From Glaciimonas sp. PCH181 (GTDB lineage Bacteria > Pseudomonadota > Gammaproteobacteria > Burkholderiales > Burkholderiaceae_D): a DNA stretch of 64,000 nt. Of the stretch, positions 36,824 through 46,415 are shown in pieces. Position numbers and translations under genes: made by a program. The stretch covers positions 1,674,001 to 1,738,000 of the forward strand of contig NZ_PYFP01000001.1 of assembly GCF_003056055.1 (NCBI RefSeq), written 5' to 3'. The number at the start of each line of letters is the position of its first letter. The first letter of the stretch is position 1. The notes under the pieces are model-generated. The model saw only the letters and a program-made list of their open reading frames with translations. It searched no databases and had not been told where the DNA came from.

Positions 36824-37525
36824 TTATTCAAATTGACGTTTAAATTCAGCAAATTGCTCCGCTAAGTCTACGATTTGTTGACGTAACTGAACGACTTCTT
36901 CCTCAAGATTAGCAACGCGATCCTGACGATCTCCCCGATGGGCAATGGCATTATTCGAGAATGCTTCAGCGGCCAGTTGTTGCTCCAGCACTTCTTCACC
37001 GGCCAACAATTGCGCATAGCGTGGCTCTTTCGTTCCCGGTCCTTTAGCGAGACGGGCGACCAGCGGCGGATATTTATCGATGAGAAATTGCAATGCTGTC
37101 TCGACGTCGGGCAAAGATGCAAATTCATATTGGCGACTGCAACGTGTGCGCAATTCGCCAGCCGTCTGCACCCCGCGCAACATCAAGGTCGTCAAGACGG
37201 CCAATTTATCCGGCTCAAGCGTCCATTTCACCCGCATGCGATGCTCGTATTTGACAACCCGTGCACCGGCCTGATTCACGCCTACAACCAATTTACGCTG
37301 CATTAGTCGCTGCAAGACTTCCATCACTGTCGACTCAGAAATCGACATTACCGGATCGCGACTGGATAACTGATTACAACCGTTGACGAGGGTATTGAGT
37401 GAGAGTGGATAATTGTCTGGCGTTAATGCTTCTTTTTCTGCAAGCACCGCCAGCACGCGAATTTCAAACACATCGAGAATAGCGTCGCTTCCAACTGAGG
37501 GAGAGCTAGTTTCCGGTTCTATCAT
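36824..37525 (-). CDS. YceH-family (DUF480) protein
   Basis: A 233-residue protein of the YceH/DUF480 family: two winged-helix domains (EIRVLAVLAEKEALTPDNYP, LSSRDPVMSISESTVMEVL; then VLTTLMLRGVQTAGELRTR, FASLPDVETALQFL) followed by a C-terminal coiled coil (about 200-233, NLEEEVVQLRQQIVDLAEQF). Function is unknown in the family; a DNA-binding role is suggested by fold. It is a single gene with ATG 37523-37525. Confidence 0.88.
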   Translation of the reverse strand: MIEPETSSPSVGSDAILDVFEIRVLAVLAEKEALTPDNYPLSLNTLVNGCNQLSSRDPVMSISESTVMEVLQRLMQRKLVVGVNQAGARVVKYEHRMRVKWTLEPDKLAVLTTLMLRGVQTAGELRTRCSRQYEFASLPDVETALQFLIDKYPPLVARLAKGPGTKEPRYAQLLAGEEVLEQQLAAEAFSNNAIAHRGDRQDRVANLEEEVVQLRQQIVDLAEQFAEFKRQFE

Positions 37526-37645
37526 CTAATCTCCTGTAAGTACATTTACCCTGATCTGCGCATACACCCCGTGCCAGATTCAAGCGCCAGCCTGATATAT
37601 TACTTTAGCAGTCAAAGACGTGCTGTTTTGCGTGCAAATACGTAA

Positions 37646-38395
37646 TTACTCAACCAGTTTATTGAGCTGCTCGGGATCGAACTTATCCAACGGCGGCAAA
37701 CTATCGCAAGCAATACCGGAAGCTTTCAACAATGCCACAATACGGGAAATTTGATGTTCTTGCGAAGCGGCATTATCAATCAAACCGTGCAGCGCCTTCG
37801 ATAAGGGATCATCGCCATTTGGTGTAACGCCATAGGCGGCAAACATCCTTGCAGCGGCTTCTTCTTGCGCATTATGCGTTTCTTTTTGGATGATACGGGC
37901 AGGATTACCAACCGCAGTTGCGCCAGCAGGAACCTCTTTTACCACTACCGCGTTAGAACCAACTTTAGCACCCTCGCCTACTGTAAAACTTCCAAGTATT
38001 TTTGCACCGGCACCGACAATCACGCCGCGCCCCAAAGTTGGATGGCGTTTAATCCCTTTGCCCAACGATGTCCCGCCCAGCGTTACCCCTTGATAAATAG
38101 TGCAATCGTCACCCACATCAGCGGTCTCACCAATGACGACGCCAAAACCATGATCAATAAATACCCGATGGCCTATTGTCGCGCCGGGATGAATTTCAAT
38201 ACCGGTAAGAATCCGTCCTATGTAGGAAATAAAACGTCCCAACAGCTTCAGATCATGCTGCCAGCAACTCTTAGCCCAGCGGTGCATGACGATCGCATGA
38301 AACCCCGGGTAACAGCACACAACCTCCACAACGGTGCGGGCGGCGGGATCTCGGGCCATGATATTGGCAATGTCTTCACGAATGCGACTGAACAT
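37646..38395 (-). CDS. cysE: Serine O-acetyltransferase
   Basis: A 249-residue enzyme making O-acetylserine for cysteine synthesis. N-terminal helices MFSRIREDIANIMARDPAAR precede the left-handed beta-helix of hexapeptide repeats (GIEIHPGATIGHRVFIDHGF, VTLGGTSLGKGIKRHPTLG, VIVGAGAKILGSF) with catalytic His in IDHG. It is the shorter EpsC-type CysE with a C-terminal extension ending PEQLNKLVE. No CysK or IscR neighbour here. Confidence 0.92.
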   Translation of the reverse strand: MFSRIREDIANIMARDPAARTVVEVVCCYPGFHAIVMHRWAKSCWQHDLKLLGRFISYIGRILTGIEIHPGATIGHRVFIDHGFGVVIGETADVGDDCTIYQGVTLGGTSLGKGIKRHPTLGRGVIVGAGAKILGSFTVGEGAKVGSNAVVVKEVPAGATAVGNPARIIQKETHNAQEEAAARMFAAYGVTPNGDDPLSKALHGLIDNAASQEHQISRIVALLKASGIACDSLPPLDKFDPEQLNKLVE

Positions 38396-38757
38396 AGGGA
38401 CTAAAGTAATTGGCTAAGTTGGCTAAAAATATGGCGGCAATACCGAATAACAAATATCGAATATCACACAACGCATAACGAGGCGTCATATTAAGCCAAA
38501 ACCGGGTAGCCGTCTTTTGATGACAAGTAATGATGCGTCTTGGTACATCTGACGGTGCCGCTTTATGTGCGGGACGTGGCGATGTATCCGTTAGATCGTA
38601 GTGAAAAATTGTAGGGAAATACATTTGTCAGGCAGGACGCTTGACGAAGTTTGACGAAGAGAGAAAAAATCTGAATCGATAATACGACAGCTTTAGCGCA
38701 ATGTGACTGCTATCGGCATTTGCTATGACGATCAGGATAGTCGGCTATAAAATGCAT
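38396..38757. other. Intergenic stretch upstream of cysE
   Basis: About 360 bases containing the cysE promoter on the minus strand. No coding frame with recognisable content and no RNA gene. Confidence 0.4.
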
Positions 38758-38799
38758 ATTGCCGGGCTAAGCGCGAAGAATCACGCCTTGCCCGGCAAT
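38758..38799 (-). terminator. Probable terminator of the rnr-rlmB operon
   Basis: ATTGCCGGGC (38758-38767) pairs with GCCCGGCAAT (38790-38799) ten bases after the rlmB stop. On the minus strand it is followed by ATGCATTTTAT, a weak U tract. Confidence 0.5.
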
Positions 38800-38808
38800 C
38801 GATACAAT

Positions 38809-39552
38809 CTATACGCCTTTAGCCATCCGTTGGCGACGTGCTTCATACAAACAAACCCCGGATGCAACCGACACGTTCAGACTTTCAACCGAACCGAACA
38901 TGGGAACGTGGACCAAAACATCGCAGGTCTCACGCGTTAAACGACGCATGCCTTCGCCTTCTGAACCCATGATCAGGGCTGCAGGGCCAGAGAAATCGGC
39001 TTCGTATAAGCTTTTTTCGCCGTCTTCGGTCGTACCGATCAGCAAAATATTGCGCTCTTTTAATTCACGCAATGTCCGCGCAAGATTGGTGACAGTGATG
39101 TATGGGATCGTTTCCGCAGCACCGCTGGCAACTTTGGCCGCCGTCGCGTTCAAGCCAACTGCACGGTCTTTAGGAGCGATGACAGCATGCGCACCGACGC
39201 CATCGGCAACCCGCAAACAGGCTCCCAGATTATGCGGATCGGTGATGCCATCCAATACTAGCAATAATGGTGGTCCTTCAATCGCATCCAGCAATTCGTC
39301 CAGATTGCGTGCCAGCGATAACTCACCGGCTTTGGCAACGACGCCTTGATGGCGACGCGTGCCAACGATGTTGGACAGACGCTGGTCATCTACTGGAATA
39401 ACGCGCACGTTAAGCGCTTTAGCGTTGCTCAGTAATTCTTTCATGCGGCCATCGATGCGGCTGGCGTCCACATAAATTTCTTCAACCGAAGAAGCTTCGT
39501 GACGCAGGCGCGAGGTGACGGCGTGAAAGCCGAATATCATTTTACTTTTCAT
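38809..39552 (-). CDS. rlmB: 23S rRNA (guanosine-2251-2'-O)-methyltransferase
   Basis: A 247-residue SPOUT methyltransferase. N-terminal substrate-binding domain ([20 protein letters not shown]), then the knot motifs [38 protein letters not shown] and [19 protein letters not shown]. It methylates G2251 in the peptidyl-transferase P loop of 23S rRNA. It starts 3 bases after the rnr stop; rnr-rlmB is a widely conserved pair. Confidence 0.95.
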   Translation of the reverse strand: MKSKMIFGFHAVTSRLRHEASSVEEIYVDASRIDGRMKELLSNAKALNVRVIPVDDQRLSNIVGTRRHQGVVAKAGELSLARNLDELLDAIEGPPLLLVLDGITDPHNLGACLRVADGVGAHAVIAPKDRAVGLNATAAKVASGAAETIPYITVTNLARTLRELKERNILLIGTTEDGEKSLYEADFSGPAALIMGSEGEGMRRLTRETCDVLVHVPMFGSVESLNVSVASGVCLYEARRQRMAKGV

Positions 39553-39555
39553 GTT

Positions 39556-42039
39556 CTATCTTTTTTTCTTGCTTGATTTAACGAAAGCCTTTGGTTCACG
39601 CGTTTTTTCTACGCTCATGGTAACTTTGGCTTTTTTGCCCTTAGTTACCTTAGGCTTGACGCTTGTACCGGCCTTGCTTGTTTTGTTTACTGGTGTGGCG
39701 GGTATCCGATTTGCAGGGGTCGTATCGACTTTCGACTTGGCCTTTCTGCTACGCGATTTTTCATGCTCGCTATCGGCACGCCGCGCCTCATTTTTTAAGA
39801 CCGTCTTGATACCCGGCTCTGTGACCAGACGCAGATCGATTTTGCGTGCATCCAGATCAACCCGGCTGACTTGCACCGTCACGCGGTCAGTCAACTGGTA
39901 CCGAATTCCGGTCCGTTCGCCACGCAACTCATGGCGCGCTTCATCGTACTGGAAGTAATCCGCCCCCAATTCGGTGACGTGAACCAAGCCTTCGATATAC
40001 AACGCATCGAGTTGCACGAAAATACCAAAAGTCGCCACGCCGGAAATAGTACCGGTGAATTCTTCGCCGAGTTTATCGCGAATGAAATAGCATTTAAGCC
40101 AGGCTTCTACATCACGTGAAGCCTCGTCCGCGCGTCGCTCGTTGGCCGAACAATGCACGCCAAGGGCTTCCCAAATTGCCAGACTGCCTTCGTTTTTCTT
40201 TTTGCCAGCAGCTTTATCTTCCGCTTGCTTGCGCCGACCGGCAGGCGACAACATCGTATTCAGACCACTGGTATCGAGGCCTTTTGGATCATAACGCTTG
40301 CCTAACAATATTGCTTTGATCGCACGATGCGTCAACAAATCCGGGTAACGTCGGATCGGGCTGGTGAAATGCGCGTAATGCTCGTAAGACAAACCAAAGT
40401 GACCGATGTTTTCCGGGCTATAAACCGCTTGCTGCATTGAGCGTAGCAGCATGGTTTGTAACAACAGCGCGTCAGGCCGTGCCTTGATCTTCGGCATCAA
40501 AGCAGCATAGTCCGAAGCCGATGGCGTATCGCCACCAGCCAGCGTCAGGCCGGTTTGCTTCAAGAACGTGCGTAACACTGCCAGCTTTTCTTTAGTCGGG
40601 CTAGCATGAATCCGGTATAGACCAGGATGCTTGTGACGCTCTAGCAAATCGGCCGCGCAGACATTGGCGGCCAGCATGCATTCTTCAATCAAACGATGCG
40701 CATCATTGCGAGTCCGTGGCAGGATTTTTTCAATTTTCCCGGCAGCGTTGCAAACGATGTACGTTTCAGTGGTTTCAAAATCAATTGCGCCACGTGTTTG
40801 ACGCGCTTGCAGCAATGCATGAAACACTTCATACAGATGCAGCAGATGCGGGACTAATTCAGGGCGCTTAGCGGCTTCAGGGCCTTTAGTATTACCGAGG
40901 ACCGCAGCGACTTCGGTATAAGTCAGGCGTGCCGCAGAATGAATTACCGCAGGATAAAACTGATAAGCCTTAATTTCGCCTTTGGCGGTAATCACGGCAT
41001 CACATACCAGCGTCAGACGATCAACATCCGGATTGAGCGAACACAAACCGTTTGAGAGTTTTTCCGGCAACATCGGGATAACCCGGCGCGGGAAATACAC
41101 GGAAGTACTACGCTCAAGCGCATCCACATCTAGCGCATCGTTTGGTTTGACGTAATGACTGACATCGGCAATCGCGACGATCAGACGATATCCTGTAGTA
41201 CGACCGATTTTAACCGGCTCGCAATACACCGCATCGTCAAAATCCCGTGCATCTTCGCCATCAATCGTGACCAGCGGCACGTCGCGCAAATCGACGCGTT
41301 CGGCTAAATCGGCGTCAACAACGATATTTGGTAGTTTAGACGCAGCTTTTTGTGCCGCAGCAGAAAATTCATGGGGAACGCCATACTTACGCACAGCAAT
41401 TTCGATCTCCATTCCGGGATCGTCAATGTCACCCAAAATTTCAGAAATCTTGCCTACCGGCTGCGTAAACCGCGATGGCTGCTCGGTCAATTCGACGCTG
41501 ACCACCTGCCCGGCTTTAGCCTTACCCGGCGATCCCGACAAAATAATGTCCTGACTGATGCGCTTGTCTTCCGGCGCAATCACCCAAACCCCGTTTTCAT
41601 TGAGCAAACGACCGATGACGTGGGTATTGGCCCGCGTAACAACCTCTACGATAGTGCCCTCTGGACGGCCACGGCGGTCAGTGCCAGTAACACGCGCCTG
41701 AACACGGTCGCCGTTAAGCACTTTCTGCATTTCTTTTTCAGGCAGGAAAACATCGCCACCGCCATCGTCCGGAATCAAAAAGCCATAGCCATCCCGGTGG
41801 CTGCTAACGCGGCCTTCGATAAAATCCGGGGAATTGGTGAGCTTATAAATGCCAGCACGATCCGGCTTGATTTGCCCGTCTCGGTCCATGGCATTTAGGC
41901 GGCGCGTCAACCCTTCCATTTCGTCGGGCTTAACGCCAAGCGCAGCAGCAAGGGCGGCGATATTTTGCGGTTCTGAGGAGGTCCGCAGAAGGCCGAGAAT
42001 TTCCTCCCGGCTAGGGATGGTGTAGGAATATTGGCTCAA
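39556..42039 (-). CDS. rnr: Ribonuclease R
   Basis: An 827-residue 3'-5' exoribonuclease. Order: N-terminal winged helix (PSREEILGLLRTSSEPQNIA), two cold-shock domains (about 85-230), RNB catalytic domain with DGEDARDFDDAVYCE (the metal-binding aspartates), ERSTSVYFPRRVIPMLPEKL and FTSPIRRYPDLLTHRAIK, then S1 domain (GTISGVATFGIFVQLDALYI), and a Lys/Arg-rich tail. The helicase-like ability to degrade structured RNA depends on the S1 domain and basic tail. Confidence 0.96.
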   Translation of the reverse strand: MSQYSYTIPSREEILGLLRTSSEPQNIAALAAALGVKPDEMEGLTRRLNAMDRDGQIKPDRAGIYKLTNSPDFIEGRVSSHRDGYGFLIPDDGGGDVFLPEKEMQKVLNGDRVQARVTGTDRRGRPEGTIVEVVTRANTHVIGRLLNENGVWVIAPEDKRISQDIILSGSPGKAKAGQVVSVELTEQPSRFTQPVGKISEILGDIDDPGMEIEIAVRKYGVPHEFSAAAQKAASKLPNIVVDADLAERVDLRDVPLVTIDGEDARDFDDAVYCEPVKIGRTTGYRLIVAIADVSHYVKPNDALDVDALERSTSVYFPRRVIPMLPEKLSNGLCSLNPDVDRLTLVCDAVITAKGEIKAYQFYPAVIHSAARLTYTEVAAVLGNTKGPEAAKRPELVPHLLHLYEVFHALLQARQTRGAIDFETTETYIVCNAAGKIEKILPRTRNDAHRLIEECMLAANVCAADLLERHKHPGLYRIHASPTKEKLAVLRTFLKQTGLTLAGGDTPSASDYAALMPKIKARPDALLLQTMLLRSMQQAVYSPENIGHFGLSYEHYAHFTSPIRRYPDLLTHRAIKAILLGKRYDPKGLDTSGLNTMLSPAGRRKQAEDKAAGKKKNEGSLAIWEALGVHCSANERRADEASRDVEAWLKCYFIRDKLGEEFTGTISGVATFGIFVQLDALYIEGLVHVTELGADYFQYDEARHELRGERTGIRYQLTDRVTVQVSRVDLDARKIDLRLVTEPGIKTVLKNEARRADSEHEKSRSRKAKSKVDTTPANRIPATPVNKTSKAGTSVKPKVTKGKKAKVTMSVEKTREPKAFVKSSKKKR

Positions 42040-42274
42040 GAGGCGTGTTGGCGGTAGTTGTTATTGATAAAAATCGGGTAAATACGTCAGATCTCAGCAC
42101 GGTAAGACTGGAAATTAGCGCTTAGTGTAACGGAGGATAGCCGCATTCTCCTAGTTAGCCACTGTAATATAGCGATAAATACCCCCTCGCGATTCGCTGA
42201 GTTGACTTATTTTAGCGTTCAATTATAATCTTGGTCTTCTCAGGAATTAGGCCTAGCCTTAATTTTTTGAAAAA

Positions 42275-42359
42275 GCCCACGTGGCGGAATTGGTAGACGC
42301 GCATGGTTCAGGTCCATGTGCCTTCGGGTGTGGGGGTTCGAGTCCCTCCGTGGGCACCA
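42275..42359 (+). tRNA. tRNA-Leu (anticodon CAG), copy 1
   Basis: An 85-nt class II tRNA with encoded CCA. Acceptor GCCCACG/CGTGGGC, D loop TTGGTAGACGC, anticodon loop GTTCAGGTC giving CAG, T loop GGGGTTCGAGTCCCTC. Identical to copy 2 at 42738. Confidence 0.95.
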
Positions 42360-42382
42360 AGTAATTGGTGCAAAAAATAGAG

Positions 42383-42419
42383 AAACCGCATAAACATCAA
42401 TGTTTATGCGGTTTTTTTT
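42383..42419 (+). terminator. Terminator of tRNA-Leu copy 1
   Basis: AAACCGCATAAACAT/ATGTTTATGCGGTTT stem followed by a T run. Confidence 0.88.
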
Positions 42420-42737
42420 ATGTTTTTTTCTTTGTGCGCACCAATATAGCTCTCGATACGGCTAACTTCGCCAATAAATGCAATCTGATCATCTCAGATA
42501 AGCGCTTTCTTTATGGTTGAATGCCCAAGCCTGTGAAGCGCAAAATTTAGCCAACTCTCTATTCAATCGCGGCCCAATCGGCCTATTTCGACAAGCGATG
42601 CGCTAATTTCTTCTGATGTCATTCAGGAAATAGACAAACCTTTAAATTTAGCCACTCTTTCATTGACCGAGAACACTAAATGCACGTATTATTCGTCCTT
42701 CGCAATTGTTGAGAGTCTTAATGACTAGCAACAAAAA

Positions 42738-42822
42738 GCCCACGTGGCGGAATTGGTAGACGCGCATGGTTCAGGTCCATGTGCCTTCGGGTGTGGGGGT
42801 TCGAGTCCCTCCGTGGGCACCA
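42738..42822 (+). tRNA. tRNA-Leu (anticodon CAG), copy 2
   Basis: Base-for-base identical to the copy at 42275, with encoded CCA, and followed by the same terminator. Confidence 0.95.
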
Positions 42823-42845
42823 AGTAATTGGTGCAAAAAATAGAG

Positions 42846-42881
42846 AAACCGCATAAACATCAATGTTTATGCGGTTTTTTT
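42846..42881 (+). terminator. Terminator of tRNA-Leu copy 2
   Basis: Same hairpin as at 42383, followed by seven T. Confidence 0.88.
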
Positions 42882-43046
42882 GTATCTGGAATTTGTGTTT
42901 GAGATTTGTGCCTGCAATAGGACGGAGAAATTATTGCTGATGACCAGCGCCAAATCCAGCAACATGCAAGTCGGGAACCTCTCGTTTCAAAGAGATTCCC
43001 GCCTTCCGTTGCCGTCACAGCCTAACGATCACAAACCTCTGCAAAC

Positions 43047-44564
43047 TTACTTCATAGTAGGCATGGCAAATTCGGCTCCGGCCGAAATCGTCGCAGGCCA
43101 GCGCTGAGTTACTGCCTTTTGCTTAGTATAAAAGCGCACCGACTCTGGGCCGTGGGCGTGATGATCTCCAAACAGACTCCGTTTCCAACCGCCAAAACTA
43201 TGAAAAGCCATCGGCACAGGAATAGGCACATTAACGCCGACCATCCCGACCTGGACTCTTGACGTGTATTCACGCGCCGTATTGCCATCGCGGGTGAAGA
43301 TCGCCGTGCCGTTGCCGAATTCATGCGCATTCACCAGATCCAGCGCCGCCGCAAAGTCTGGCACGCGGACGATGCATAAGACCGGCCCGAAAATTTCTTC
43401 TTGATAAATTTTCATGTCAGCGGTGACATGGTCAAATAATGTGCCTCCCAGAAAGAAGCCGTTTTCATGTCCGGGAACCGTAAAACTGCGTCCATCGACT
43501 GCCAGCGTCGCGCCAGCATCGATGCCGTCATTGATGTAACCCAGGATTTTATCTTTGTGAATCTGGGTGACGACCGGCCCCATTTCTGCTTCCAGATCCA
43601 TGCCCTGATTGATCCGAAGTTCGCGCACGCGCGGTGCCAGCGCAGCCACCAATTTATCTGCAACATCTCCAACTGCAACCGCAACTGAAATCGCCATGCA
43701 GCGCTCGCCTGCAGAACCGTAACCGGCACCGATCAAGGCATCGACAGTCTGATGCAAGTCCGCGTCCGGCATCACAACCATATGGTTTTTAGCGCCGCCC
43801 AGCGCCTGAACTCGCTTACCCTTGGCACAGCCCGTCGCGTAAATATATTCTGCAATTGGGGTCGAGCCGACAAAACTGACAGCCTTGACATCGGGGTGAT
43901 CAAGGATGGCATCAACCGCCACTTTATCGCCCTGCACTACATTAAAGACGCCATCCGGCAAACCGGCTTCCTTTAACAGTTCAGCCAATAACAAACTGGC
44001 CGAGGGATCGCGCTCGGACGGCTTCAAGACAAACGTATTGCCGCAAGCAATCGCCATCGGAAACATCCACATCGGCACCATGACCGGAAAATTAAATGGT
44101 GTAATGCCTGCGCAAACGCCCAGCGGCTGACGCATGGTCCAGGCGTCAATCCCATTGCTGATCTGCTCGGTATATTCGCCTTTTAGCAATTGCGGGATGC
44201 CGGTGGAAAATTCGGCGACTTCTATGCCCCGCGTAACTTCGCCCTTCGCATCGGTAAATACTTTGCCGTGCTCGCTGGTGATCAGGGCCGCCAGACGGTC
44301 ATGATTCTGATCCAGCAATTCTTTGAATTTAAACATGATGCGGGCGCGGCGCAATGGCGGCAATGCCGACCATGCGGGGAAAGCAGCCTTCGCAGCGGCA
44401 ACTGCGGCATCAACTTCAGCATGCGATGCAAGCCCTACTTTGGCGCTGACGGCACCTGTGGCGGGATTAAACACATCGCTGGTGCGTTCGCTTAGGGAGG
44501 CTACCTGCTGACCGTTGATGAAATGACCCAATACCGCAGGAGCGGCACTATTCTGGAGTGACAT
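43047..44564 (-). CDS. mmsA: (Methyl)malonate-semialdehyde dehydrogenase, CoA-acylating
   Basis: A 505-residue aldehyde dehydrogenase that turns malonate semialdehyde (from inositol) or methylmalonate semialdehyde (from valine) into acetyl- or propionyl-CoA with NAD and CoA. Signatures: [46 protein letters not shown], and catalytic Cys in [11 protein letters not shown]. Last gene of the iol operon, 118 bases after iolB. In this setting it completes the route to central metabolism (IolA role). Confidence 0.92.
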   Translation of the reverse strand: MSLQNSAAPAVLGHFINGQQVASLSERTSDVFNPATGAVSAKVGLASHAEVDAAVAAAKAAFPAWSALPPLRRARIMFKFKELLDQNHDRLAALITSEHGKVFTDAKGEVTRGIEVAEFSTGIPQLLKGEYTEQISNGIDAWTMRQPLGVCAGITPFNFPVMVPMWMFPMAIACGNTFVLKPSERDPSASLLLAELLKEAGLPDGVFNVVQGDKVAVDAILDHPDVKAVSFVGSTPIAEYIYATGCAKGKRVQALGGAKNHMVVMPDADLHQTVDALIGAGYGSAGERCMAISVAVAVGDVADKLVAALAPRVRELRINQGMDLEAEMGPVVTQIHKDKILGYINDGIDAGATLAVDGRSFTVPGHENGFFLGGTLFDHVTADMKIYQEEIFGPVLCIVRVPDFAAALDLVNAHEFGNGTAIFTRDGNTAREYTSRVQVGMVGVNVPIPVPMAFHSFGGWKRSLFGDHHAHGPESVRFYTKQKAVTQRWPATISAGAEFAMPTMK

Positions 44565-44682
44565 AATAATTAACCTCGAAAGTAAATAACGATAGATTCA
44601 GAGAGACTTTCGGCAAAAGGGCCGATGGCGTGGACGTGTAATTTGTAAATAAGCGCTACATATGACCGCCACGCACAAATCG

Positions 44683-45477
44683 CTAACGCGGTATGAGCCA
44701 ATCATGGGCCGGGTCGTTTTTGAAATGCCAGGACCGTTTTGGACCGGCCATCACATTGAGGTAATAACAATCGTAACCATGCGGCGCAACCACTGGATGA
44801 TAGCCCTTTGGGACCATCACAACATCATGATTTTCGACCGCCATTGCCACGTCCAGCGAACGGTCATCGGTATACACGCGCTGGAAGGCAAAACCTTGCG
44901 AAGGGTTGATCCGATGGTAATAAGTTTCTTCCAGCGAACTTTCATCCGGAATATTGTCGGTATCGTGTTTATGCGGCGGATAACTTGAAGAATGGCCGCC
45001 CGGTGTAATCACCTCAACTACCAGCAAATGGTCGGCTGGCGCGGTTTGCGGCAAAATATCGCACACATAGCGGGTATTGCTGCCCTGCCCGCGCACCGAG
45101 CGTTTGGCGCTGGCTGGCTCGATCAATCTGGCTGCCAGATCGCCATGACCGGGCGCGCTACACACCGCAATTTCCGCATCGCCATGCGCGACGATACTGA
45201 CAGCGTGACTATGCGGCACGTAAACAGAATATGGCGAGGCATCATCAAAGACGCTATAGCGTTCGCCGATCTCGGCCCACAAAGTATCCTCGGCCCGCAC
45301 GCTGACCACGCCACGCAAAACTACGATGCAACATTCCCGCGCGCCGGTATCGAAATCGACATGCTCGTTATGTCCTAGCCGATAAGCCGCAAAGCCCACA
45401 TAATTCCAGCCAGCGGATTGCGGCGTGACGGTGACAATCTCGCGCCCTTCTTGCCGACCTTTGACTAATAAGTTCAT
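44683..45477 (-). CDS. iolB: 5-deoxy-glucuronate isomerase
   Basis: A 264-residue cupin enzyme converting 5-deoxy-D-glucuronate to 5-dehydro-2-deoxy-D-gluconate. Family segments: YVGFAAYRLGHNEHVDFDTG, VEVITPGGHSSSYPPHKHD, and ESSLEETYYHRINPSQGFAF, with metal-binding His/Glu. Its start overlaps the iolE stop by 4 bases, so translation is coupled. Confidence 0.95.
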   Translation of the reverse strand: MNLLVKGRQEGREIVTVTPQSAGWNYVGFAAYRLGHNEHVDFDTGARECCIVVLRGVVSVRAEDTLWAEIGERYSVFDDASPYSVYVPHSHAVSIVAHGDAEIAVCSAPGHGDLAARLIEPASAKRSVRGQGSNTRYVCDILPQTAPADHLLVVEVITPGGHSSSYPPHKHDTDNIPDESSLEETYYHRINPSQGFAFQRVYTDDRSLDVAMAVENHDVVMVPKGYHPVVAPHGYDCYYLNVMAGPKRSWHFKNDPAHDWLIPR

Positions 45478-46403
45478 GCGGCCTCCGCCATGCCGGTCAA
45501 ATCGCCATTCTCAATCCTCTGCACCAACGCGGCCAGGTACTGGTAGCCCATTTCGGCATATTGATAACTTGGTGCCACCGCTGGATCTTGCTCAGCCTCC
45601 ACCACCAGCCAGCCTTGATAATCATGTTGATGCAGCACCTGCAACAACGCCGCAAAATCAATCCCGCCATCGCCCGGTACGGTGAACGCACCATTAATGA
45701 CCGATTGCAGAAAACTCCAATTCCGATTGCGCGCCATTTTCATCACTGCCGGACGCACGTCCTTACAATGTACGTGAGATACCCGCGCTATATGTTTTGA
45801 GAGCACCGCGACCGGATCGCCGCCTGCAAACGTAATATGGCCGCTATCAAACAACAGCCCGACCGCCTCGCCCGTCAGCGCCATCAGCCGATCAACATCC
45901 GCTGGCGTCTCGACATAGGCCCCCATATGATGGTGATACGACAGCCGCACGCCGTGCGATAACGTGTAAGTTGCAAACGCAGTCAACTTGTCCGCATATT
46001 CCTGCCATTGCCCGGCGCTGTTAAATTGCGGTCGTTTATAAAGCGGATCGGGCCGTCCCTGAATCGCATTCGCGACCTCACCATAGACCATTACCGTTGC
46101 GCCGTTTTCGGCCAGCAACCGCAGATGCGGTCCGACAGACGCGATTTCATCCTCTACCGAGCCAGTCGCTAGGCGACCGGAATACCAGCCGGACACGCAC
46201 TCCAACGCATATTTACCCAAAACCGCCCGTAATGCCGTAGGCTCCTTCGGAAACTTATTGCCCAACTCAAACCCGCGATAGCCGATCTGTGCGCCTTCTG
46301 CCAAGGCGACTTCCAACGGCGTCTCGCCACCCAAGGAAGGCAAATCATCGTTCATCCACGAGATCGGGTTAATCCCAATTTTTACGTTAAATTGTTTAGC
46401 CAC
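45474..46403 (-). CDS. iolE: Myo-inosose-2 dehydratase
   Basis: A 309-residue TIM-barrel (xylose-isomerase-like) enzyme that dehydrates scyllo-inosose. It begins VKIGINPISWMNDDLPSLGG, typical of IolE; metal ligands lie in LSYHHHMGAYVETPADVDRL, LLFDSGHITFAGGDP and VSHVHCKDVRP. Placed between iolD (12-base gap) and iolB (overlap). Confidence 0.95.
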   Translation of the reverse strand: MAKQFNVKIGINPISWMNDDLPSLGGETPLEVALAEGAQIGYRGFELGNKFPKEPTALRAVLGKYALECVSGWYSGRLATGSVEDEIASVGPHLRLLAENGATVMVYGEVANAIQGRPDPLYKRPQFNSAGQWQEYADKLTAFATYTLSHGVRLSYHHHMGAYVETPADVDRLMALTGEAVGLLFDSGHITFAGGDPVAVLSKHIARVSHVHCKDVRPAVMKMARNRNWSFLQSVINGAFTVPGDGGIDFAALLQVLHQHDYQGWLVVEAEQDPAVAPSYQYAEMGYQYLAALVQRIENGDLTGMAEAA

Positions 46404-46415
46404 GCTATTGCCTCT

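Larger units (their letters stand above)
42270..42882 (+). repeat. Direct duplication of a tRNA-Leu(CAG)-terminator unit
   Basis: Two copies of about 148 bases (roughly 42270-42418 and 42733-42881) are identical through tRNA, the 23-base spacer and the terminator hairpin. They are 463 bases apart. The spacer 42420-42737 (318 bases) carries no gene I can support. Confidence 0.9.
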
